Source: Streptomyces changanensis (lineage in GTDB: Bacteria > Actinomycetota > Actinomycetes > Streptomycetales > Streptomycetaceae). From it: DNA of 64,000 nt. The stretch lies in assembly GCF_024600715.1 (NCBI RefSeq), contig NZ_CP102332.1:2480001-2544000 (forward strand), given 5' to 3'. A program made the position numbers and the translations under genes. The notes beneath the pieces were generated by a model. That model was given only the letters and a program-made list of their open reading frames with translations, ran no database searches and was not told the origin of the DNA. Shown piece by piece: positions 53,221 to 62,161 of the stretch; within the stretch, counting starts at the first letter, position 1; each line of letters begins with the position of its first letter.

Positions 53221-56031
53221 CTACTTCTTGCGGCGACGGCCGCCCTTCTGGGCCTTGCGGCGCTCGGCGCGCGTCATGCCGTCCGCCTCGGAGGGGGCAC
53301 CGCCGTTGTCGAAGTCACCCTCGACGACGCCGCCCTCACCGTCGACGGTCGGCGCGGAGAAGTGCAGCCGGTTCGGACGCTGCGGGGCGTCGAGGCCCTT
53401 GGCGCGGATCTCGGGGCGGCCGGCGCCCGCGGGGACGGCCTCCTCCTTCTCCAACGACGGGCGCTGCGCGGCCGCCTCCACCGGGACCTCCTCGACCTGC
53501 TGCTCGACCTGGACCTCCAGGTTGAACAGGTAGCCGACGGACTCCTCCTTGATGCCGTCCATCATGGCGGTGAACATGTCGAAGCCCTCGCGCTGGTACT
53601 CGACCAGCGGGTCCTTCTGCGCCATGGCGCGCAGGCCGATGCCCTCCTGGAGGTAGTCCATCTCGTAGAGGTGCTCGCGCCACTTGCGGTCCAGGACCGA
53701 CAGGACGACCCGCCGCTCCAGCTCACGCATGATCTCGGAGCCGAGCTGCTTCTCGCGCGCCTCGTACTGCTCGTGGATGTCGTCCTTGACGGACTCCGCG
53801 ATGAACTCCGCCGTGATGCCGGCGCGGTCGCCCGCGGCCTCCTCCAGCTCCTCGATGGTGACCTTGCACGGGTAGAGCTGCTTGAACGCGCCCCACAGCC
53901 GCTCCAGGTCCCACTCCTCGGCGAAGCCCTCCACCGTCTCCGCCTGGATGTAGGCGTCGATGGTGTCGTCCATGAAGTGGCGGATCTGGTCGTGCAGGTC
54001 CTCGCCCTCCAGGACGCGGCGGCGCTCGCCGTAGATGACCTCGCGCTGCCGGTTGAGGACCTCGTCGTACTTGAGGACGTTCTTGCGGGTCTCGAAGTTC
54101 TGCTGCTCGACCTGCGACTGGGCGGACGCGATGGCGCGGGTGACCATCTTGTTCTCGATCGGCACGTCGTCCGGCACGTTCGCCATCGCCATGACGCGCT
54201 CGACCATCTGCGCCTTGAACAGCCGCATCAGGTCGTCGCCCAGCGACAGGTAGAAGCGGGACTCGCCCGGGTCGCCCTGACGGCCGGAGCGACCGCGCAG
54301 CTGGTTGTCGATGCGGCGCGACTCGTGCCGCTCCGTGCCCAGCACGTAGAGACCGCCGAGCTCCTTGACCTCCTCGGACTCGGCCTTCACGGCCAGCTCC
54401 GCCTTCTCCAGGGCGGCGGGCAGGGCCGCGACCCACTCCTCGGCGTGCTCCACCGGGTCCAGGCCGCGCTGGCGCAGCTCCGCCTCGGCGAGGTCGTCGG
54501 GGTTGCCGCCGAGTTTGATGTCCGTACCGCGGCCGGCCATGTTCGTCGCGACCGTGACGGCGCCCTTGCGGCCCGCCTGGGCGACGATGGACGCCTCACG
54601 CTCGTGGTTCTTCGCGTTCAGCACCTCGTGCGGGACACCCCGCTTCGACAGCTGCTGCGACAGGTACTCGGACTTCTCGACCGACGTCGTACCGACGAGG
54701 ATCGGCTGGCCCTTCTTGTGCTTCTCCGCGATGTCGTCGACGACCGCCGCGAACTTGGCGACCTCGGTGCGGTAGATCAGGTCGGACTGGTCCATGCGGA
54801 CCATCGGCCGGTTCGTCGGGATCGGCACGACGCCCAGCTTGTAGATCTGGTGGAACTCGGCGGCCTCGGTCATCGCCGTACCGGTCATGCCGGACAGCTT
54901 GTCGTAGAGGCGGAAGAAGTTCTGCAGCGTGATCGTGGCGAGCGTCTGGTTCTCGTCCTTGATCGGGACGCCTTCCTTCGCCTCGATCGCCTGGTGCATG
55001 CCCTCGTTGTACCGGCGGCCGGCGAGGATACGGCCCGTGTGCTCGTCGACGATCATGACCTCGCCGTCGATGACGACGTAGTCCTTGTCCTTCTTGAACA
55101 GTTCCTTCGCCTTGATGGCGTTGTTCAGGTACCCGACGAGCGGGGTGTTCACCGACTCGTAGAGGTTGTCGATGCCCAGCCAGTCCTCGACCTTGGCGAC
55201 GCCCGACTCGTGGATGCCGACGGTCCGCTTCTTCTCGTCGACCTCGTAGTCGCCGGTCTCCTCGATGCCCTTCAGCGGGTTGCCCGGCTCGCCGCGCTTC
55301 AGGCGCTGCACGAGCTTCGCGAAGTCGCCGTACCACTTCGTCGCCTGGTCGGCCGGACCGGAGATGATCAGCGGCGTACGGGCCTCGTCGACCAGGATGG
55401 AGTCGACCTCGTCGACGCACGCGTAGTTGTGGCCGCGCTGCACCAGCTCGTCCTTCGACCACGCCATGTTGTCGCGCAGGTAGTCGAAACCGAACTCGTT
55501 GTTCGTGCCGTACGTGATGTCGCAGTTGTACATCTCGCGGCGCTGCGCCGGCGACATGTTCGCCAGGATGCAGCCGACCGACAGGCCCAGGAACTGGTGG
55601 ACCCGGCCCATCATCTCGGAGTCGCGCTCCGCGAGGTAGTCGTTGACCGTGATCAGGTGCACGCCCTTGCCGGACAGCGCGTTCAGGTACGCCGGGAGCG
55701 TGCCGACGAGGGTCTTGCCCTCACCGGTCTTCATCTCGGCCACGTACCCCAGGTGCAGGGCGGCGCCGCCCATCATCTGCACGTCGTAGTGGCGCTGGCC
55801 GAGGACGCGCTTGGCCGCCTCACGGACGGTCGCGAAGGCCTCCGGAAGCAGGTCGTCGAGGCTCTCACCGTCCTGGTACCGCTGCTTGTACTCGTCGGTG
55901 AGGGCGCGCAACTCGGCGTCGGAGAGGTTGACGAAGTCCTCTTCGATGGAGTTGACCTGGTCCGCGATGCGGTGCAGTTTGCGCAGGATCTTGCCTTCGC
56001 CTGCACGCATGAGCTTGTTGAAGACGGACAC
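53221..56031 (-). CDS. secA: Preprotein translocase ATPase SecA
   Basis: 936-residue motor that pushes unfolded preproteins through SecYEG. Walker A is MKTGEGKT (to residue 107) and the DEAD-like Walker B is [13 protein letters not shown]. Nucleotide domain 2 ([13 protein letters not shown]), the preprotein crosslinking domain and the helical scaffold are all present. The C-terminus ends GGRRRKK and lacks the Cys/His zinc-binding SecB-interaction motif, as usual for actinobacterial SecA1. GTG 56031 has AAGGAGA upstream. Confidence 0.97.
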   Translation of the reverse strand: MSVFNKLMRAGEGKILRKLHRIADQVNSIEEDFVNLSDAELRALTDEYKQRYQDGESLDDLLPEAFATVREAAKRVLGQRHYDVQMMGGAALHLGYVAEMKTGEGKTLVGTLPAYLNALSGKGVHLITVNDYLAERDSEMMGRVHQFLGLSVGCILANMSPAQRREMYNCDITYGTNNEFGFDYLRDNMAWSKDELVQRGHNYACVDEVDSILVDEARTPLIISGPADQATKWYGDFAKLVQRLKRGEPGNPLKGIEETGDYEVDEKKRTVGIHESGVAKVEDWLGIDNLYESVNTPLVGYLNNAIKAKELFKKDKDYVVIDGEVMIVDEHTGRILAGRRYNEGMHQAIEAKEGVPIKDENQTLATITLQNFFRLYDKLSGMTGTAMTEAAEFHQIYKLGVVPIPTNRPMVRMDQSDLIYRTEVAKFAAVVDDIAEKHKKGQPILVGTTSVEKSEYLSQQLSKRGVPHEVLNAKNHEREASIVAQAGRKGAVTVATNMAGRGTDIKLGGNPDDLAEAELRQRGLDPVEHAEEWVAALPAALEKAELAVKAESEEVKELGGLYVLGTERHESRRIDNQLRGRSGRQGDPGESRFYLSLGDDLMRLFKAQMVERVMAMANVPDDVPIENKMVTRAIASAQSQVEQQNFETRKNVLKYDEVLNRQREVIYGERRRVLEGEDLHDQIRHFMDDTIDAYIQAETVEGFAEEWDLERLWGAFKQLYPCKVTIEELEEAAGDRAGITAEFIAESVKDDIHEQYEAREKQLGSEIMRELERRVVLSVLDRKWREHLYEMDYLQEGIGLRAMAQKDPLVEYQREGFDMFTAMMDGIKEESVGYLFNLEVQVEQQVEEVPVEAAAQRPSLEKEEAVPAGAGRPEIRAKGLDAPQRPNRLHFSAPTVDGEGGVVEGDFDNGGAPSEADGMTRAERRKAQKGGRRRKK

Positions 56032-56283
56032 TGAGGCTGGTCTCCTTGCCGGTCGGGCCTGGCACTGGGTCTTGTCATGGACACTGGCACGGGCACGGCA
56101 GGTGGACCCCACCGCAACGGTCATCGTAAGCGAGGACCCCGCCACGCCGGGAGGTCCACACCTCCGAGGAACGATTGCCGGGGCCGGCGCCGCCCTCAAG
56201 GAGAACGCGCGGGACGCGCCGAAGGTGCCGCCTCTCACGAAAAGTGTTCGTTCCCGGCTGTCGCGACCCACCAGAATCCCGTC

Positions 56284-56865
56284 ATGGAACCCGTCACCCT
56301 GTTCTCCGAGCGCCTGGAGCTGCGCACCTTCACGCCCTCCGACGCCGAGGAGGTGCGCGCCGCCGTCCAGGACCCCCGGATCCGCCGCTGGATACCCCTC
56401 CCCGACCCGTACGGACCCGCCGAGGCCGAGGACTTCGTCGGCCGGTACGTCCCCCAGGCGTGGCGCGACGACACCGAGTACACCTTCGCCGCCCGCCCCC
56501 GGGACCGCGACGACGCCCCGCTCGTCGCCTCCACCAGCCTCCACCACCCCCGCTCGGGCACCTGGGAGATCGGCTTCTACACGGTCGCCGAGCACCGTGG
56601 CCACGGCTACGCCACCGAGGCCACCCTCGCCCTGGCGCACTGGGCGTTCACCACCCTGGGCTGCTCCCGCCTGGAATGGCGCGCCGAGGTCGGCAACACC
56701 GCCTCCCGCCTCGTCGCCGAGAAGGCCGGGTTCACCGTGGAGGGCGTCCTGCGCGCGGGCCTCGACCACCGCGGCACCCGCCGCGACTGCTGGATCGCCG
56801 CCCTCCTCCCGTCCGACCTCGGCCTCCCCGGCCCCGTACCGCACCTGCCGCCCCCCGGCCCCTGA
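56284..56865 (+). CDS. GNAT family N-acetyltransferase (RimJ/RimL-like)
   Basis: 193 residues. [20 protein letters not shown] opens a RimJ-like acetyltransferase. The acetyl-CoA binding segment is [20 protein letters not shown], and [17 protein letters not shown] is the typical C-terminal motif. ATG 56284; the ribosome site is weak. It is divergent from secA. Substrate unknown; N-terminal protein acetylation or small-molecule modification are possible. Confidence 0.9.
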   Translation: MEPVTLFSERLELRTFTPSDAEEVRAAVQDPRIRRWIPLPDPYGPAEAEDFVGRYVPQAWRDDTEYTFAARPRDRDDAPLVASTSLHHPRSGTWEIGFYTVAEHRGHGYATEATLALAHWAFTTLGCSRLEWRAEVGNTASRLVAEKAGFTVEGVLRAGLDHRGTRRDCWIAALLPSDLGLPGPVPHLPPPGP

Positions 56866-56872
56866 CACCCGC

Positions 56873-57000
56873 GACGCCCGACCGGGACGCCCGACCGGCC
56901 GACCGGGACCGGAGACCGCCCGACCGGGGACCAGCTGACCGGCCGACCGACCTGCCGCCTCACCGGCCGGGGACCGGCTGACCGGCAGACCGCCGGCAGA
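56873..57000. repeat. Degenerate CCGACCGGG-type tandem repeats after GNAT stop
   Basis: Repeated GACCGG, CCGACCGGG and ACGCCCGAC units fill about 130 bp directly after the stop codon. Confidence 0.65.
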
Positions 57001-57115
57001 ACCGGCCCCTCCCCCTCCGCGGGCCGTACTCGCGCCCCGACCCCGCTCCCTCCCCCCTCCTCTCTCTTCCTCCCCCGTCTCACCTCCTCCCCCTGCCGCT
57101 TCGCCAGCCGGTCCT
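57001..57115. other. Polypyrimidine tract
   Basis: About 115 bp where the plus strand is almost only C and T (for example CCCTCCCCCCTCCTCTCTCT), interrupted once by a GCGGGCC patch. No gene. Such mirror-like homopyrimidine DNA can form triplex structures in vitro. Confidence 0.6.
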
Positions 57116-57260
57116 GCTCGGCGCGGGCCGAGCGCCACGGGGTCACCGAAGGTGTCCGGCAGAGGCGTCCGCGTCCGGCGGGAGGGTCGATGGGGCAGCA
57201 GTGGAGGTGCCGGTGGGGGTGTCAGCAGGGGTGTCAGTGGGGGGCTCTATCGTGCGGGTC

Positions 57261-58430
57261 ATGACGACGACGACGCCGCGTCCCATGACGGAGCTCTCCG
57301 CCGACGAAGCCCGCCGCATCGCGCTCCGCGCCCAGGGGTTCCTCGGCGCCCCGGACCGGCGCGCCGGGGTGCGCGGCGTCCTGCGGCACCTGGGCGCCGT
57401 CCAGTTGGACACCATCTCCGTCCTGGCCCGCTCGCACGAACTCGTCCCGTACGCCCGCCTCGGCGCCGTGGGTCGCCCCACCGTCGAGACCGCGTACTGG
57501 ACGGACCGGCACGCCTTCGAGTACTGGTCACACGCCGCGTGCATCCTGCCCATCGAGGAGTGGCCGCACTTCGCGTTCCGCCGCCGCGCCTACCGCCGCC
57601 GCCCGCAGTGGTCCCACGACCTGCCGGACGGTTCCTACGAGGCGGTCATCGCCCAGCTGCGCGCCGAGGGCCCGCTGACGGCGACGGAACTGGGCGGCGC
57701 GAAGAACGGCGGCGAGTGGTGGGACTGGTCCGCCTCGAAGGTCGCCGTCGAACGGGCCCTGATGTACGGCGAGGTCGTCTGCACCGAGCGGCGCGGCTGG
57801 AAGCGCGTGTACGACCTGGCCGAGCGCGCCGTCCCGCAGGACCTCCTCCACGACGAGCTGGACGACCACGAGTGCCTGCGGCGGCTGGTCCTGCTGGCCG
57901 GGCAGGCCCTCGGTGTGGGCACCCGGGCGGACATCGCCGACTACCACCGCATCCGGGGCGAGGAGTTCGACGCGGTCGTCGCCGACTCGGGGCTCGTACC
58001 GGTGCGTGTCGAGGGCTGGGACAAGCCGGCGTGGGCGGACCCGGAGGCGCTGGCGAGCGAGCCGCGCGGGCGGCACCGCACGACGCTGCTGTCGCCGTTC
58101 GACTCGCTGGTCTGGGAGCGGGCCCGCACGGAGCGGATCTTCGGCTTCACCCACCGGCTGGAGGCGTACGTACCGAAGCCGAAGCGCGTCCACGGCTACT
58201 TCGCGATGCCCCTGCTGGCGGGCGGCAGGCTCCTGGGCCGCGTCGACCCGGCCCGCGAGGGCACGACCCTGGTGGCCCGGCAGCTGTCCCTGGCCGGCCC
58301 CAAGGCCGTGGAACCGATGGCCCGGGCGCTGCGCGAGGCCGCGGAGTGGGTGGGCTGCGACACGGTACGGGTGGAGCGGTCGGACCGCCCGGACCTGACC
58401 CCGGCACTGACGGCGGCACTCGGGACCTGA
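57261..58430 (+). CDS. YcaQ/AlkZ-family crosslink-repair DNA glycosylase (HTH_42)
   Basis: 389 residues of the winged-helix HTH_42 superfamily that includes E. coli YcaQ and Streptomyces AlkZ, glycosylases that unhook bulky or interstrand-crosslinked alkylpurines. The catalytic Q-x-D motif is visible as GAVQLDTISV (Gln48, Asp50), which points to the broad YcaQ-like subgroup rather than the QxQ AlkZ subgroup. The conserved C-terminal SPFDSLVWERAR is present. ATG 57261 was chosen because upstream residues are low complexity. A strong hairpin follows at 58434. Confidence 0.88.
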   Translation: MTTTTPRPMTELSADEARRIALRAQGFLGAPDRRAGVRGVLRHLGAVQLDTISVLARSHELVPYARLGAVGRPTVETAYWTDRHAFEYWSHAACILPIEEWPHFAFRRRAYRRRPQWSHDLPDGSYEAVIAQLRAEGPLTATELGGAKNGGEWWDWSASKVAVERALMYGEVVCTERRGWKRVYDLAERAVPQDLLHDELDDHECLRRLVLLAGQALGVGTRADIADYHRIRGEEFDAVVADSGLVPVRVEGWDKPAWADPEALASEPRGRHRTTLLSPFDSLVWERARTERIFGFTHRLEAYVPKPKRVHGYFAMPLLAGGRLLGRVDPAREGTTLVARQLSLAGPKAVEPMARALREAAEWVGCDTVRVERSDRPDLTPALTAALGT

Positions 58431-58433
58431 GAT

Positions 58434-58472
58434 CCCGCCCGGGCGCGGCCCCGCGCCCCGCGCCCGGGCGGG
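58434..58472 (+). terminator. Terminator after YcaQ-like gene
   Basis: A 15-bp perfect stem, CCCGCCCGGGCGCGG / CCGCGCCCGGGCGGG, with a 9-nt loop, 4 nt past the stop. Confidence 0.75.
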
Positions 58473-58509
58473 GGGGCACTGGGGTCTCAGGGGTCCCCGG
58501 GCGCGGGGT

Positions 58510-58577
58510 CCCGGGACACCGGGGGGCCCGGGACACGGGGGTGCCCGGGACACGGGGGTGCCCGGGACACGGGGGTG
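58510..58577. repeat. 17-bp tandem repeat (3 perfect, 1 degenerate copy)
   Basis: CCCGGGACACGGGGGTG repeats exactly at 58527, 58544 and 58561, with a degenerate copy at 58510. It lies between two convergent genes, downstream of both stop codons. Confidence 0.9.
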
Positions 58578-58626
58578 CCGGGGCGCGCCCGAGTCGCCAG
58601 GCGCCGACGGGCTCCCTCGCGCCCGG

Positions 58627-59394
58627 CTACCGGATTTCGAGGATCTTCTCCCGCATCGCGTACACCACGGCCTCCATCCGGGAGTGCAACTGGAGCTTCT
58701 CCAGGATGTTGCGCACGTGGTTCTTCACGGTGTTCTCGGAGATGAACAGCTCCTTGGCGATGTCGCGGTTGTTCATCCCCGTGGCGACCAGCTTCAGCAC
58801 CTCCAGCTCACGATCGGTGAGCCGCGGCGCCGGCACGAGCCGCCGGTCGTCGGTGCGCTGGATCATCGACTTGAACTCGGTGAGCAGTTTCGACGCCATG
58901 GACGGGCTGATCTGCGACTGTCCGTCGGCGACCGCCCGGATCGCCGTCGCCACCTCGTCGGTGGAGATCTCCTTGAGCAGGTAGCCCGTGGCACCCGCCT
59001 TGATCGCGTCGTAGAGGTCGGCCTCCTCGTCGCTGATCGTCAGCATGATGATCTTCGCACTGGGGGCCACCTCCTTGATGGAGGTGCACGCCTCGATCCC
59101 GCCCCGCTTCGGCATGCGGACGTCCATCAGGACGATGTCGGGCAGCAGGTCGGCCGCCTTGTCGACGGCCTCCGCACCGTCACCGGCCTCCCCCACGACC
59201 TGGATGTCCTCCTCCTGGGCGAGGACGATCTCCAGTCCGCGGCGGAAGAGCGCGTGGTCGTCCACGACGAGGACCCTGATGGGCTCCTTCCGGGGCGCGC
59301 CGCTCCCCGTGTCGCCGGGGTCGCCGCCCCCGGCGCCCCCCCGGTCCGGGGCGCCGGAGCCGCCCGGATGATGCACCGGGCCGAAGCTGTCCAT
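58627..59394 (-). CDS. Orphan NarL/LuxR-type two-component response regulator
   Basis: 255 residues. A Pro/Gly-rich 37-residue N-terminal extension precedes the receiver domain (VLVVDDHALF; phospho-acceptor Asp91 in LMDVRMP; Lys141 in GYLLKEIS). The LuxR-type helix-turn-helix is at about 190-245 (LTDRELEVLKLVATGMNNRD, KELFISENTVKNHVRNI). The ATG follows GGGGGAGGAACG. No histidine kinase gene is adjacent. It stands between hpf and the YcaQ-like gene, as I recall for other Streptomyces. Confidence 0.94.
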   Translation of the reverse strand: MDSFGPVHHPGGSGAPDRGGAGGGDPGDTGSGAPRKEPIRVLVVDDHALFRRGLEIVLAQEEDIQVVGEAGDGAEAVDKAADLLPDIVLMDVRMPKRGGIEACTSIKEVAPSAKIIMLTISDEEADLYDAIKAGATGYLLKEISTDEVATAIRAVADGQSQISPSMASKLLTEFKSMIQRTDDRRLVPAPRLTDRELEVLKLVATGMNNRDIAKELFISENTVKNHVRNILEKLQLHSRMEAVVYAMREKILEIR

Positions 59395-59530
59395 CGTTCC
59401 TCCCCCTGCAGGCCGGGGCCCTGAAGTTCACGGTCGTCACACCAACCCCGCCCCCCACGGGACGGGTTGGCCACGCGCCGCCATGATTCCATGCCCCGGC
59501 CCCCGCGTGGTGATCCTTCGGTGGCACGGG

Positions 59531-59570
59531 GGTGCCCCCGGGGGCGCAGGGGGCGCTTTCCGGGGGCACC
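59531..59570 (-). terminator. hpf terminator hairpin
   Basis: GGTGCCCCCG pairs with CGGGGGCACC around a G/C-rich loop, about 20 nt downstream of the hpf stop on the minus strand. Confidence 0.6.
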
Positions 59571-59588
59571 ACGACGGTTGGCGGCCCG

Positions 59589-60278
59589 TCAGCCGCCGAG
59601 CGCTCCGCCCGCGCCGCCACCCTCGGACCCGGCCAGCGGGTCGTTCTCCAGGTGGATGACGCCGTAGTCGTAGGCGTGGCGCCGGTACACGACGCTCGGC
59701 TGCTTGGTGTCCGCGTCGACGAACAGGTAGAAGTCGTGCCCGACCAGCTCCATCTCGTACAGCGCCTGGTCGAGCGACATGGGGGCCGCGCTGTGCGTCT
59801 TCTCGCGCACGATGAGCGGGCCCTCGCCCTGGACCTCCAGCGACCCGATCCTGGTCGTGGGGACCGTCTCCTGCTCCTCTTCCAGGACGGCGACTCCCGC
59901 CCCGTTGAGCCGGGCGACGCCCGGCACCACGTCAGCCACCTCGGCGGCCGTGGTACGGCCGGCACCGCGGCGGGTGTGACGCTTGTCGTGCTGCTTGCGC
60001 AACCGCGCCTCGAGCTTGGCGGTCGCGAGGTCGAGCGCTGCGTACGGGTCGGCCGCTGCCGCCTCCGCCCGGATCACCGGGCCGCGGGAGTGAAGGGTGA
60101 TCTCCACACGGTCAGACCTGTCGGCCTGCCGCGGGTTGTGTTCCTTGGACACCTCGACGTCGAGGCTGATCACCTTGCCGTCGAGCTTCTGGATCTTCTC
60201 CAGCTTCAGCTTCTCGGCCACGTGCTTGCGGAACCGCTCGGGCACCTCGGTCTTGCGGCCCTTGACGACGATGTCCAC
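59589..60278 (-). CDS. hpf: Long-form ribosome hibernation promoting factor
   Basis: 229-residue long HPF (RaiA/YfiA N-terminal domain plus C-terminal dimerisation domain), which dimerises and silences 70S ribosomes in stationary phase. The N-terminal domain spans residues 1-105 (VDIVVKGRKTEVPERFRKHV, ISLDVEVSKEHNPRQADRSD). A basic linker follows. The C-terminal domain starts at about 165 (KTHSAAPMSLDQALYEMELV, DFYLFVDADTKQPSVVYRR). GTG 60278 follows GGAGTTCTGC. A long leader with two inverted repeats lies upstream, suggesting regulated expression. Confidence 0.95.
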   Translation of the reverse strand: MDIVVKGRKTEVPERFRKHVAEKLKLEKIQKLDGKVISLDVEVSKEHNPRQADRSDRVEITLHSRGPVIRAEAAAADPYAALDLATAKLEARLRKQHDKRHTRRGAGRTTAAEVADVVPGVARLNGAGVAVLEEEQETVPTTRIGSLEVQGEGPLIVREKTHSAAPMSLDQALYEMELVGHDFYLFVDADTKQPSVVYRRHAYDYGVIHLENDPLAGSEGGGAGGALGG

Positions 60279-60343
60279 GCAGAACTCCGTTCCCGGATCG
60301 CTCCAACCAGCGAGCCGCTGGTGAGCATTTCCCTTTTGCACCA

Positions 60344-60365
60344 GGCTCCGGTGAGCGCCGGAGCC
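60344..60365 (-). promoter_or_regulatory. Leader hairpin upstream of hpf
   Basis: GGCTCCGG pairs with CCGGAGCC across 6 nt, about 70 nt before the hpf start codon. It probably lies in the 5' untranslated region and could affect hpf translation or RNA stability. No known RNA family was recognised. Confidence 0.4.
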
Positions 60366-60508
60366 TCGGACTTGGCGACTTAGACGTCCTCCTCCCCAAT
60401 CGACAAGATCCCCACCCCGCAAACGTCGATGTGCCGACCGGCTCCGGATTCAGTGCGGACGCAGGACTGCGCATTCGGTGAAGGGCGGCATTCGCCATTC
60501 CTGTACCA

Positions 60509-60527
60509 CCGAACATAGCTCGTTCGG
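60509..60527. promoter_or_regulatory. Inverted repeat in the hpf upstream region
   Basis: CCGAAC-N7-GTTCGG, a symmetric site 230 bp upstream of hpf and 47 bp beyond the comF stop. Candidate operator for hpf control. The binding protein is unknown. Confidence 0.35.
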
Positions 60528-60573
60528 ACGGATGTCGGCACCCGCTACCAGCACAAACCTCCGATCAGGCGTT

Positions 60574-62052
60574 TCACGCGCCCTCACTACCTGCAACGTT
60601 GCAACTTCCTTGCGAGTTCCGGTTTATCTCAAACGATTGTGGAGAAGCAGCAACGACAGCGGCGCTGACCCGCAGCGCCACTTCCGCGCGCCGATTCGCG
60701 ACCGCGGCATGATCCGTCACTGAATGCCCGACCACTCCGCCCACCTCCGATCGGCGCATTTTCCTACCGGATGCCGTGCCCGCTCGCGTCCCGACGACTG
60801 ACGCGTTCGAGCCCCGCTCGGGTACCCCGGGTGCGCTCCGACGACACCCGGGACCACGAAGCCCGTCCCGTTCCGCGCGAGCGCCGACCCCTCCGGCCGG
60901 GACCACCCCGCTCGCCCCATGCGCCCCCGAGGCGGGAGGAACACCCGGCAGGCCGCCCCCGTCCCGCGCCCCGGAGGCACCGCCGGCCGGGTCGTAGGAT
61001 CCGCGGCGCACCGAGCCACCAGGGCCGTCCCAGGCCACGGAGGCCGCCGAAGCGCCGGGAGGCCGGGGAACGCCGACCGGCACGGGCATGCTCCCCGCCC
61101 CCGTGGCCCCGGCTCCCGCACCGACCGGACCGACCGGACCGACCGGACCGACCACACCGGGTGGCCGCGGAGCGTCGCCGACACTCGCGCCGCCCGGTCT
61201 CGGAGCGCCGCCGACACCCGAGGTACCCGATCTCGCAGCAGCGCCGAGACCCGCAGCGGTCGGCCCCGAAGCGACACCGCCACCCGCGCCGCCCGGTCCG
61301 GGGGCGACGGCGCCCGGGGCGCCCGGTCCCCCAGCAGTGTCGACACCCGCGGCGCCCCATCCGGAAGCGGCACCGATGCCCGCTGCGCGCAGCGCCCTCG
61401 CCGCCTCGGCCAGGGACGCACCCGTGGTCATGAGGTCGTCGATCAGGATCACCCGGGCGCCCACCAGCAGCCGGGCGGCGCCGGGGACCACCTCCAGGGC
61501 GCCGGCGAGGTTCGCCTGGCGCTGCCGGGCGTCGAGCCCTGCCTGGTCGGCGACTGCGCGCCGGTGCCGCAGAGCGGGCACCGCCCGCGCGGCCGTCCCG
61601 GTACGCCGCAGCTCCCTCGCCGCCGCACAGGCGACGCGCCGCACCGCGTCGTGGCCCCGCGCCCGCACTGCCCGGCGCGCCGACGGCACGGGAACCAGCA
61701 CCAGGGGAGGGGCCCCCTCCTCTCCCCCGCCCACCCCCTCCCCCCGCTCCTCGCCGTCGTTCGCCGTGGCGGCCCGGGCTGCGCCTGCCACGGCGCGGCC
61801 GAGGGGCTCGGCCAGGGCGAGTGCGCCGCGCTCCTTGTGCGCGAGCAGGGCCGCGCGTACGGCGTCGGCGTACGGCGCGGCTGCCCACACGTCGGGGAGC
61901 CCGGCGGGTTCCGGTTCGGGTCGTACTCGTGTGGCCGGCTGCCCGTGGAGCGACGTGGTGCAGGTGTCGCAGAGGGTGGTGCGCGGTCGGCCGCAGCCTG
62001 CGCAGGCCACGGGGAGTACGAGCCCGGTGATCTCCTGCCACCATCCCCGCAT
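60574..62052 (-). CDS. comF: ComF family phosphoribosyltransferase-like protein with long C-terminal extension
   Basis: 492 residues. Residues 1-230 are a normal ComF: a four-Cys zinc site (C17, C20, C28, C31), YADAVRAALLAHKERG, and the PRPP loop VILIDDLMTTGAS (201-213). Residues 230-492 are unusual: Gly/Pro/Ala low complexity with GPVGPVGPVG, then a tail with atypical codons (for example the ATA in FEINRN). ComF normally ends near 240 residues. The frame is open to 60574, so the product may be long, or a stop may have been lost. It lies between lpqB and hpf, as in other actinobacteria. Confidence 0.85.
   Translation of the reverse strand: MRGWWQEITGLVLPVACAGCGRPRTTLCDTCTTSLHGQPATRVRPEPEPAGLPDVWAAAPYADAVRAALLAHKERGALALAEPLGRAVAGAARAATANDGEERGEGVGGGEEGAPPLVLVPVPSARRAVRARGHDAVRRVACAAARELRRTGTAARAVPALRHRRAVADQAGLDARQRQANLAGALEVVPGAARLLVGARVILIDDLMTTGASLAEAARALRAAGIGAASGWGAAGVDTAGGPGAPGAVAPGPGGAGGGVASGPTAAGLGAAARSGTSGVGGAPRPGGASVGDAPRPPGVVGPVGPVGPVGAGAGATGAGSMPVPVGVPRPPGASAASVAWDGPGGSVRRGSYDPAGGASGARDGGGLPGVPPASGAHGASGVVPAGGVGARAERDGLRGPGCRRSAPGVPERGSNASVVGTRAGTASGRKMRRSEVGGVVGHSVTDHAAVANRRAEVALRVSAAVVAASPQSFEINRNSQGSCNVAGSEGA
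60592..60603. promoter_or_regulatory. Perfect 12-bp palindrome near comF 3' end
   Basis: TGCAACGTTGCA is fully self-complementary and lies in a locally AT-richer stretch inside the extended comF tail, about 320 bp upstream of the hpf start. Possible regulator site for hpf. Confidence 0.3.
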
Positions 62053-62161
62053 GGGTCCACTGTGTCGTGGTGGGGGTGGGACCGGCCACCCCTGTGGATA
62101 ACCGGGGTGCTGCAGCCTGCGGAGGGCACCGGGAGGGGCGGCCAGGGGCCGGTCGGGGTGG

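Noticed and set aside
58510..58577. CRISPR-like repeat array
   Set aside because: The 17-bp copies are directly adjacent with no spacers; it is a plain tandem repeat.
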